Origin: Notoacmeibacter sp. MSK16QG-6
GTDB taxonomy: Bacteria; Pseudomonadota; Alphaproteobacteria; Rhizobiales; Rhizobiaceae
Assembly: GCF_024158145.1 (NCBI RefSeq)
Contig: NZ_JAMYXM010000002.1
Location: 372,001 to 436,000 of the forward strand
Length of the DNA stretch: 64,000 bases
Reading direction: 5' to 3'
In this document: in pieces, positions 16,701 to 23,384 of the stretch
Layout: every line of letters begins with the position of its first letter
Position numbering within the stretch: position 1 is the first letter of the stretch
The notes under the pieces: generated by a model
The model's input: only the letters and a program-made list of their open reading frames with translations
What the model was told of the DNA's origin: nothing
Database searches by the model: none
Made by a program: the position numbers and the translations under genes

Positions 16701-17586
16701 TCTCTATCGATCCTGTTTCGAGCCTCAGTTCGTCGCTTATCAGACTGTTCGGCGTCGCGGCCAACGTCCCATTGATCCGAATAGCCGCCGGCGCATCGTC
16801 ATCGTCTTCTGCAGAGGCCACGGCGAGGCGGAAGGTTCCGTCCAGCCGCGGCAGGTTGCCATTGGCGCTAAGCGCGCCATCGACAGCGAGCGATGCCGGG
16901 TAACTATCGGGATTGAGCCGAAGAGAAAGGCCAACCGAGCCGTCCGCCCGTTGAATACCAGTCGCCAAGCTGAAAGCCACAGCACCGAGAGGTTTGGAAA
17001 CCATGCGGCCTTCGGCCTGCCAAGGCCCGCCGAGCGAACGCGCCGACAATTGCGCGTCGATATCGTCGATCCGTATTTCGGTGCGCCCCTCACCGCGAGC
17101 GATGAATACGGCGCCGTCGGATATCGCCAGACTCTCGACCGTGATCTGTTGCAGCCCTTCAGGAATGCGCAGATGAAATGGCCAATCGACCTGACCGTCG
17201 CGTTGAGCGGTAAGCAGCAGAAGCGGAGAATCCATCCGCATGTCGAAAATACGAAACTCGCCGGAAAGGAGAGGTCCAAGTTCGGCGTCGAGCGAAAAAG
17301 TTTCGGCAACGAAGATCGGCTCGCCCTCATCGTCGGCAACCGTCACATCGTGGAAGGTGATCGAGGGAAAGGGTAAAAGGCGCACCGACGTTTGGCCGTC
17401 GACCGAAACCGGGCGGCCAAGCAATTGCGACGACTGCTCCTCAAAGCGACCACGATACTCCGTCCAGTCGATGAACGGTGGAACGATAGCCGCTGCAGCC
17501 AGAACGAGAACGAGTAAGCCACCAATGACGACCAGTAGGCGGGCCAGAATAAATCTCCTTGGCAATCCGTGCCGTTGCAACGCCAC
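13690..17586 (-). CDS. AsmA-family envelope protein with long charged tail
   Basis: A 1298-residue member of the AsmA/TamB-like group, thought to carry or organise lipids between inner and outer membranes. One N-terminal membrane helix (about 14-36) precedes PPFIDWTEYRGRFEEQSSQLLGRPVSVDG, the classical AsmA entry motif. The middle is repetitive beta structure, with AsmA-like C-terminal segments around 1000-1150. From about 1165 to 1265 there is an unbroken Arg/Glu/Ala/Lys-rich coiled coil of EEARRKAEAEE type. The GTG at 17586 is the longest start but has no good Shine-Dalgarno; AAGGAG at 17560-17555 points instead to a non-ATG start (ATT 17550 or CTG 17547), which would place the start where homologues begin. 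Confidence 0.85.
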   Translation of the reverse strand: MALQRHGLPRRFILARLLVVIGGLLVLVLAAAAIVPPFIDWTEYRGRFEEQSSQLLGRPVSVDGQTSVRLLPFPSITFHDVTVADDEGEPIFVAETFSLDAELGPLLSGEFRIFDMRMDSPLLLLTAQRDGQVDWPFHLRIPEGLQQITVESLAISDGAVFIARGEGRTEIRIDDIDAQLSARSLGGPWQAEGRMVSKPLGAVAFSLATGIQRADGSVGLSLRLNPDSYPASLAVDGALSANGNLPRLDGTFRLAVASAEDDDDAPAAIRINGTLAATPNSLISDELRLETGSIETPYAAAGSGELDLSDAPEFAVKFQGDTLGGTLTGDGEDSDELRGGLGDEGRRPGRGDPASLSEIRQRILTVFSTLPAPGIDGQLDLRLPAVIDGATTIRNVVLEAEARDQQWQVKNLSADLPGRTRLEASGRLRTGEDPGFDGRVVLAIRQPANFLNWLGVGRYEALATLSSAGFEADLSLGRQTTRFSSLELAIGPSRLTGAIERAEEGGRITADFRTDGLGEAAIDLIAGLIDEVRQDEEGPSLTLALSGGPIVHSGLSAEDGAIRLTVGGGAVEIAELRLDNFAGSQIEGAGRIANAEGDSDRLSVAFDLTALSNDFSDLTMAIAQAAEFERLASLADRRLRNAPALGKDGRIEISLAGDPRSDLTIDFRGETAVAELSGNAVLQMGEEGLPVQSGSVSLRTEGLRPTMAALGFDVLPLDIGGRYAIDATLDESGTLSGQLQGDDLIGQADLQLRDDGETSGAVSLQANDVLQITQLLGWAPPTEASSLAFEIETEMQSQESRIELFSVNGSIGDSSYSGELTIGTAMSPPTVDGKLRSDSLNLGPLFARLTGGQLPEALSTALEGEEVDGGSEDDEIGRPEQPVSEDGEPSDSSFAELQPLPFAGQLSLSSDEVRLGALSAQDATLIIEAADARLAIRDFSATQDGKPLSGAATFTRSGPSLLSDIEADVSGVDLASHSGGYLDGGVDLSMQLTGGGTSMAGLIGSLSGSVQLTPSEETIAVRGLATDILGQTLARADRYSLEERETNAPIDPTASIEPAVEMARSLMANGEAVELNVEPSTWTVANGIARSPFLKWTVPGGSLSGTVAYELALQQIEADLRLILEPLGGAAMASLKPAIGIRLAGPPEAARADIDTTLLEQYLTLRAVEREQARLEALEKRIAEEAARRKAEAEERRRQQEEEARLRAEEEAKRKAEEEARQRAEEERRRREEEEEEAKRRAAEEEAQRRQEEEAAREASRHQQSPAQSSTGSSPQPSLAPDERIQLEGLVPDLLPDG

Positions 17587-17764
17587 ACAAACCGCGAAAT
17601 GGCGCCTCGTTCAAGTCCGCTCCACGTCTATGCAGCGCTATTAACGTCTAAACCATGATGATTTCGGCGGCCAACTTTGTCAGCACAACGATTTAGAGAA
17701 TAAGTCCCGTGGCTTGCGCGAAACCGATGACTCTGGAATTGAATGTTGCGTGGAGATCGCGCCG

Positions 17765-18307
17765 ATGACGACCGAGACCAGCAATGGCCAGCAGACGCCG
17801 CAATTTGGCCCTGACGGATGGTTTCTGTCGCGGCCGCTAACCGTGCCGGTTGAGTGGATCGACTATAATGGCCATATGAACATGGCCTACTACAACCGCG
17901 TCTGCGATCTCGGTCTCGACGACCTTTTCGATCATATCGGCATCGGTGCGTCCTATCGTCGGACGCGCAATCTCTCCATCTACACCGCCGAGTTTCACAC
18001 CCGCTTTCTGCGTGAGGTGAAGCAAGCGGAAATCCTGATCGTTGCCACCCAGTTGATGGAACGTGACGAGAAGCGCCTGCATTTTTTCCAGGAAGTCCGG
18101 CACGCCGGCGAGGGTTGGATCGCAGCCACCGGAGAAGGACTTTGCCTCCATGTCGACATGACAGGTCCGAAGGTCGCGGCCTTTCCTGACGATATCGGGG
18201 AGGAAATCAGCCGCATCATCGAGCAGCAAAAGACCCTGCCATGGCCGCGTTCGGCAGGGCGGAGCATCGGCATTGTTCGAAGACCAGCCGCGCGGGATAG
18301 ATCGTGA
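17765..18307 (+). CDS. Hot-dog fold acyl-CoA thioesterase
   Basis: A 180-residue protein of the 4-hydroxybenzoyl-CoA thioesterase-like family. The motif VEWIDYNGHMNMAYYNRVCDLGLDDLF (residues about 26-52) holds the catalytic-type Asp and the N-G-H-M-N turn. Later segments TAEFHTRFLREVKQAEILIVATQL are the central hot-dog strands. The family includes betainyl-CoA thioesterases, but the substrate here cannot be told. Start ATG 17765 was chosen because GGAG stands ten bases upstream; the frame opens at 17714. Its stop TGA overlaps the GTG of the chloride channel (GTGA), so the two are translated together. Confidence 0.82.
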   Translation: MTTETSNGQQTPQFGPDGWFLSRPLTVPVEWIDYNGHMNMAYYNRVCDLGLDDLFDHIGIGASYRRTRNLSIYTAEFHTRFLREVKQAEILIVATQLMERDEKRLHFFQEVRHAGEGWIAATGEGLCLHVDMTGPKVAAFPDDIGEEISRIIEQQKTLPWPRSAGRSIGIVRRPAARDRS

Positions 18308-19947
18308 CAGGCTGGGTACGACCCCATATCGACCGCTTTTTCTCCCGGCTGATCGGTTGGGTGGGACCGAACCTGCGTGATTTCGTCGCTGGTCGCCAGC
18401 CTCTTGTATGGCTTATGGCGCTGATCTGCGGTCTCGGCGCGGGCGTCGTTGCCATCGCCTTCCGCGAATCGATCTTTTTTATCCAGAACCTCTGGGTGCG
18501 TATCCCAAGCGAATCCCTTGTGCCCTGGATCCATACCAGACCTGCCTGGCAGATTTTTCTCGGCCCACCCTGCGCCGGCCTGCTCGTAGGCATCATTCTG
18601 GAGCGGATTTCCGTCCGCCGGCCTTTCGGCGTCGCCGACGTGATTGAAGTCCGCGCGAGCGTCAAGATGCGGCTCTCGAAGACCGATGGCGCATGGAGCG
18701 CGCTGGCGACTGTGATCTCGCTCGGCGGTGGCGCAAGCGCCGGGCGTGAGGGCCCTGTGGTTCATCTGGGCGCGACACTCGCAACCGCACTCGTATCGAA
18801 GCTGAACCTGCCGCTCTGGTCGCGGCGAACCATATTGGCCGCAGGCGCGGCGAGCGCGATCTCAGCCTCGTTCAACGCGCCGATTGCCGGCGTATTGTTC
18901 GCTCATGAGGTCATCCTCAACCATTATTCGCGCCGCGCTTTCGTGCCCATTGTCATCGCATCCGCCGCGGGCTCGGTCCTGTCGCGGCTTTCGAGCGGAG
19001 ACGCTCCTGCCTTCAACGTTCCGCCACTTGCCGTCGCCAGCTATTGGGAGTTCCCTGCATTTGCGCTGCTCGGCATTGTCTGCGCCATCGTCGCGATTTC
19101 ATTTCAGTTTAGTCTGTTCGCAGCCGACTACATGGCGCGCGGCGTGCCGATGCCGCTCTGGTTGCGGCCCGTCATCGGCGGGCTGATCGTCGGCGCCATC
19201 GGCGTCGTCTACCCCGAGGTTCTCGGCGTCGGCTACGGCACCACCGACCAGGCGCTTCGCAGTGAAATCCCCATTGTCACCCTGCTCATCCTTTTGGTCC
19301 TGAAAATCGTCGCAACATCGGTAACGCTCGCTTCCCGCTTTGGTGGTGGCGTCTTCTCCCCTGCCCTTTACCTGGGCGCTGTCGCCGGCGCGGCATTCGG
19401 TCAGATCGCGGCATCGGCGGTCGCTATCGACGCATCGAGCACCGGCCTTTACGCCGCACTCGGCATGGGGGCCGTGGCGGGCGCCGTTCTTGGCGCGCCG
19501 GTCTCGACGGCGCTTATCGTATTCGAGCTGACCGGCGGCTACGCGCTTTCCATCGCCCTTCTTCTTACCGTCGCGGTCGCTTATGGCGTCAATCACGCCT
19601 TCCATGGCCGCTCCTGGTTTCAATGGCAGCTTGAAGGGCGCGGTCTTAATCTGCGCGCAGGACCGCATCGCGACCTGGCGACCCGCACGAAGGTCATGGA
19701 CATTATGACGATGCCGGAGGAGGACGCCGAGCAGGAGCAGGTTGCCGAAGAGTTGAAGGAATGGGCGCTACGGCCGAGTGACACGCTTGAGAGCTCTTTG
19801 CGCCAGTTCGATATGAGCGGCCGCTCTCGCCTGCCGGTCGTCGATCCGAAGGATGACGAAACCGTCATCGCTCATCTGACGCAGATTCGCGCACTCTCCC
19901 ATTTCAACCGAGCGCTGATCTCGGTTTCCGAGGAAGAGCACCGATAG
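18304..19947 (+). CDS. ClC-family chloride channel or Cl-/H+ antiporter
   Basis: A 547-residue inner-membrane protein. The ClC motif GREGPVVHLGA is at 147-157, with the gating glutamate E149, and the GGVFSPALYLGA motif is near 350. The first ClC motif (GSGIP) is replaced by a sequence around RPFGVADVIE (107-116), so the serine that usually coordinates chloride is not obvious. The last 80 residues (from about KVMDIMTMPEED) are one CBS-like module with a decayed first half. Starts with GTG overlapping the thioesterase stop. Whether it is a channel or exchanger cannot be decided. Confidence 0.88.
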   Translation: MTGWVRPHIDRFFSRLIGWVGPNLRDFVAGRQPLVWLMALICGLGAGVVAIAFRESIFFIQNLWVRIPSESLVPWIHTRPAWQIFLGPPCAGLLVGIILERISVRRPFGVADVIEVRASVKMRLSKTDGAWSALATVISLGGGASAGREGPVVHLGATLATALVSKLNLPLWSRRTILAAGAASAISASFNAPIAGVLFAHEVILNHYSRRAFVPIVIASAAGSVLSRLSSGDAPAFNVPPLAVASYWEFPAFALLGIVCAIVAISFQFSLFAADYMARGVPMPLWLRPVIGGLIVGAIGVVYPEVLGVGYGTTDQALRSEIPIVTLLILLVLKIVATSVTLASRFGGGVFSPALYLGAVAGAAFGQIAASAVAIDASSTGLYAALGMGAVAGAVLGAPVSTALIVFELTGGYALSIALLLTVAVAYGVNHAFHGRSWFQWQLEGRGLNLRAGPHRDLATRTKVMDIMTMPEEDAEQEQVAEELKEWALRPSDTLESSLRQFDMSGRSRLPVVDPKDDETVIAHLTQIRALSHFNRALISVSEEEHR

Positions 19948-20048
19948 GGTCGACCGCGGCGTGGTCGTGATGGGCTATCCCATCACTTTTCATGTTCCCG
20001 TTCCCGTTTTGTATGGTAACGGCACGCCGAATCGCTACATCTGGTGCC

Positions 20049-22529
20049 ATGATCGATCTACCTGACGAATGGCCGCTGCCTGGAGACGGCCAGAATCCAC
20101 CCGCGCCCGGCGGTGGCATAGCAGCACGCGCAATGGCCGCGCGCGGCCGCCAGGCGCCAGACTATCTTTCCGGCCTCAATCCGGAACAGCGCCATGCCGT
20201 GGAGACGACGGAAGGCCCCGTGCTGGTCCTTGCCGGCGCAGGCACAGGCAAGACACGCGTGCTGACGACGCGCATCGCTCATATCCTTTCCAGCGGAAAA
20301 GCCTGGCCAAGCCAGATTCTCGCGGTTACCTTTACCAACAAGGCGGCGCGCGAAATGAAGGAGCGTATCGGCCTTCTGGTCGGCGAGCAGATCGAGGGCA
20401 TGCCCTGGCTTGGCACGTTTCACTCCATCGGCGTCAAGATGCTGCGCAAACATGCGGAACTGGTCGGGCTGAAGAGCACCTTCACCATTCTCGACACCGA
20501 CGACCAGATCCGCCTCCTGAAGCAGGTGATTCAGGCAGAAGGGCTTGACGACAAACGCTGGACGGCCAAGACGCTCGCCGGTCTCATAGATGGCTGGAAA
20601 AACAAGGCGCTCGGTCCTGACGCCATTCCCGAAGGCGATGCGCGAAGTTTCGGTAATGGAAAAGGCCGCGAGCTTTACCGCGCCTATCAGCGCCGGCTGA
20701 GCGAACTGAATGCCGTCGATTTCGGCGACCTTCTGCTGCACCCGATTGCAATCTTCCGCAACCATTCCGATGTGCTGGCCGAATATCATCGCCGTTTCCG
20801 CTACATTCTTGTCGACGAATATCAGGACACCAATGTCGCTCAGTATCTCTGGCTGAGGCTTCTGGCTCAAAGGCCAGACGGCGGCGCTGTCAATCTGTGC
20901 TGCGTCGGTGACGACGACCAGTCTATCTATGGCTGGCGCGGCGCGGAGGTCGACAACATCCTCCGCTTTGAGAAGGACTTTCCTGGCGCAACGGTGATCC
21001 GTCTGGAGCGAAATTACCGTTCGACCGAGCACATTCTTGCCGCAGCCTCCTCGCTAATCGCCAATAATGAAAGCCGGCTCGGCAAGACACTCTTCACCGA
21101 TCTGACCGACCCGGATGCCGAGCGCGTCAAGGTTCACGCATCATGGGACAGCGAGGAAGAGGCACGGGCCATCGGTGAAGAAATCGAGGCTCTCCAGACC
21201 AAGGGCGAGAAGCTCAATGACATCGCCATCCTCGTTCGCGCCTCGTTTCAGATGCGTGAATTCGAAGATCGTTTCGTCACACTCGGCCTGCCCTATCGCG
21301 TGATCGGCGGCCCGCGCTTCTACGAGCGCAAGGAAATCCGCGATGCCATGGCTTATCTGCGGGTCGTCGCGCAGCCGGCGGACGATCTTGCCTTCGAGCG
21401 GATCGTCAATGTGCCGAAGCGTGGCCTGGGCGACACCACTGTCCGCCTGGTCCATGACACTGCACGTGCGCGGCAATGCCCGATGCTGCAGGCCGCCGCC
21501 GATCTTGTCGGCACCGAAGAGTTGAAGCCCAAGCCGCGATCGGCGTTGCGCGAGGTCGTGGAAAACTTCAGGCGATGGAGCCAAACCCTTGATTCGACTC
21601 CGCATGTCGAACTGGCTGAATCGATACTTGAGGAAAGCGGCTATATCGACATGTGGAAGGCGGACAAGTCCGCCGAAGCGGCGGGCCGGCTGGACAACCT
21701 CAAGGAACTCATAGAGGCGATGGGCGAATATGAGAGCCTGCGCGCCTTTTTGGAGCATGTCGCGCTCGTCATGGACACCAGCGACGATGCCGAACTCGAC
21801 GCCGTCTCCGTAATGACGCTGCACAGCGCCAAGGGGCTGGAATTCGATACCGTCTTCCTGCCGGGGATGGAGGAAGGGCTGTTTCCGCATCAGCGTAGCA
21901 TGGATGAAGGAGGCCGCGCCGGACTGGAGGAGGAACGCCGCCTCGCCTATGTCGGCGTCACCCGTGCGCGGCGGAACCTGCACATTTGGTTCGCGTCCAA
22001 CCGCCGCATCCATGGCCTCTGGCAGAGCACCATTCCGAGCCGTTTTGTCGACGAACTGCCGGAAGCGCATGTCGAGGTGATGGAAGCGCCGACGACCTAT
22101 GGCGGCTATGGCGCCGGGGGATTTGGCGAGCGCGGCAGCTATGGCGCGTCCCGCTTCGACAAGATGGAGCCGTTCGGCTCTTCTTACGGATCGCCCGGCT
22201 GGCAACGCGCCCAGAAAAATCGCAACGATGCCACGCGCGAGAACTGGGGGGGGCGGTCCGGTATGGGCGTCTCATCTCGCGTCGAGCGGATCGGCTACGG
22301 CGAACCGCAGGCAGGCCGTCGCGGCCGCCAGATCGAAGGTGAGCTGATCGCCAAGAGCGTGACGGATGAGCCGAGTCGGTTTTCCCAAGGCGACCGCGTC
22401 TTCCATCTTAAATTCGGCAATGGCAATGTCGTCGCCATAGACGGCAACAAACTGACTGTCGATTTCGACAAAGCCGGCCAAAAGCGGGTTCTGGAAAGCT
22501 TTCTCAACCCGCCCGGTTGTGAGGGATAG
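20049..22529 (+). CDS. uvrD: UvrD/PcrA-type ATP-dependent DNA helicase
   Basis: 3'-5' superfamily 1 helicase for excision and mismatch repair. From MIDLPDEWP (ATG 20049) it is 826 residues. Motifs in order: Q motif LNPEQRHAVETTEGPVLVLAGAGTGKTRVLTTRI, then VTFTNKAAREMKER, DEYQDTNVAQYLWL, GDDDQSIYGWRGA, ERNYRSTEHIL, SVMTLHSAKGLEFDTVFLPG and AYVGVTRARRNLHIW. A Gly/Tyr/Arg-rich linker (about 675-755) leads to a small Tudor-like C-terminal fold FSQGDRVFHLKFGNGNVVAIDGNKL that in PcrA/UvrD contacts RNA polymerase. The frame runs back to 19992, but the shorter start fits family length; no clear Shine-Dalgarno is seen. Confidence 0.93.
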   Translation: MIDLPDEWPLPGDGQNPPAPGGGIAARAMAARGRQAPDYLSGLNPEQRHAVETTEGPVLVLAGAGTGKTRVLTTRIAHILSSGKAWPSQILAVTFTNKAAREMKERIGLLVGEQIEGMPWLGTFHSIGVKMLRKHAELVGLKSTFTILDTDDQIRLLKQVIQAEGLDDKRWTAKTLAGLIDGWKNKALGPDAIPEGDARSFGNGKGRELYRAYQRRLSELNAVDFGDLLLHPIAIFRNHSDVLAEYHRRFRYILVDEYQDTNVAQYLWLRLLAQRPDGGAVNLCCVGDDDQSIYGWRGAEVDNILRFEKDFPGATVIRLERNYRSTEHILAAASSLIANNESRLGKTLFTDLTDPDAERVKVHASWDSEEEARAIGEEIEALQTKGEKLNDIAILVRASFQMREFEDRFVTLGLPYRVIGGPRFYERKEIRDAMAYLRVVAQPADDLAFERIVNVPKRGLGDTTVRLVHDTARARQCPMLQAAADLVGTEELKPKPRSALREVVENFRRWSQTLDSTPHVELAESILEESGYIDMWKADKSAEAAGRLDNLKELIEAMGEYESLRAFLEHVALVMDTSDDAELDAVSVMTLHSAKGLEFDTVFLPGMEEGLFPHQRSMDEGGRAGLEEERRLAYVGVTRARRNLHIWFASNRRIHGLWQSTIPSRFVDELPEAHVEVMEAPTTYGGYGAGGFGERGSYGASRFDKMEPFGSSYGSPGWQRAQKNRNDATRENWGGRSGMGVSSRVERIGYGEPQAGRRGRQIEGELIAKSVTDEPSRFSQGDRVFHLKFGNGNVVAIDGNKLTVDFDKAGQKRVLESFLNPPGCEG

Positions 22530-22542
22530 CTGAACACGCACC

Positions 22543-22731
22543 ATGCACGATCGGGACCAAACTCAATCGGAAAAGCCCACGAAAAAGGCCGGCCCGCTCG
22601 GCCTGTCCAAACGGACACATGCGATCATTTTCGTTATTTCAGTCGCGATCGAGATCGTGCTGGTCGTAATCTTCGGCGCATCGCTATGGCAGGGCGCGCA
22701 ATGGTTATGGGGCTGGATGACGGGTCGCTGA
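22543..22731 (+). CDS. Small single-pass membrane protein
   Basis: A 62-residue protein beginning MHDRDQTQSEKPTKKAG, a polar charged N-terminus, followed by one hydrophobic segment (about 25-48, IIFVISVAIEIVLVVIFGA) and an aromatic end QWLWGWMTGR. It starts 13 bases after the helicase stop, so it is probably co-transcribed with it. No family recognised. Confidence 0.55.
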   Translation: MHDRDQTQSEKPTKKAGPLGLSKRTHAIIFVISVAIEIVLVVIFGASLWQGAQWLWGWMTGR

Positions 22732-22785
22732 CGCCTGAAAGGCCTGGGCTGCTCGCTGAAACGTAATTGTTTCGAGGCCAGACAT

Positions 22786-22810
22786 GAAAAAGGCCGGCGA
22801 GAGCCGGCCT
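22786..22810 (-). terminator. Terminator downstream of cspA
   Basis: Minus strand AGGCCGGC-TCTC-GCCGGCCT followed by TTTTT. It is 104 bases past the cspA stop, in the gap of about 180 bases that otherwise shows nothing. Confidence 0.8.
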
Positions 22811-22913
22811 TCCCAGGGCTTCGTCAGCAATGCCAGTTCATCCGTGGTCATCGCGCCAAAGCCATTCCGCCCACGCCTGCTCCCTCAGGACCAGGCAGGC
22901 GAACTTCGTTCGA

Positions 22914-23123
22914 TCAAGCGGCCGAAATGTTGTCGGCGGCGCTCTTGCCGGTGCGGCGGTCGGCGACGACTTCGTAGTTCAGCTTGTCGCCTTCGTTCGG
23001 AGCGGCCATGCCACTGCGCTCGAGAGCGGAAATGTGAACGAAGACGTCCTTGCCGCCATCGTCCGGCTCAATGAAGCCGAAGCCTTTGGTGGTATTGAAG
23101 AACTTTACGGTACCGGTGGCCAT
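22914..23123 (-). CDS. cspA: Cold-shock domain protein
   Basis: Nucleic-acid binding RNA chaperone of 69 residues. The RNP-1 motif KGFGFI and the RNP-2 motif VFVHIS are intact, and MATGTVKFFNTTKGFGFIEP is the usual start. AGGAG stands eight bases before the ATG. The 261-base gap upstream, before nasA, holds its promoter and untranslated region; I see no gene in it. Own terminator at 22786-22810. Confidence 0.96.
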   Translation of the reverse strand: MATGTVKFFNTTKGFGFIEPDDGGKDVFVHISALERSGMAAPNEGDKLNYEVVADRRTGKSAADNISAA

Positions 23124-23384
23124 TTGGCGATCTCCTCAAAGAAAAATCGGTACAAAGATACACCCCGGGATCGGGGCGCGGTGAGTATCGATATTTCAGA
23201 GAGTTCACAGTGCGTGCCGTGGCACGGGGATGGGAAACGTCCATCAAGATCGATGGCTGGGATGTAGCGACTTTGCCCCTGATTTGCAAGGAGTCGCAAC
23301 GAAGTTTCGTCGGCAATCCATTCCGAGCCGCGTCAATGTCGGAAAGCATATGCGCTTGTGCATCGGCAAGATCGTCGATGGGCC

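Noticed and set aside
20058-22205. Two long minus-strand frames (324 and 354 codons) across the UvrD-type helicase
   Set aside because: Antisense to a gene with all helicase motifs; no motif of their own.
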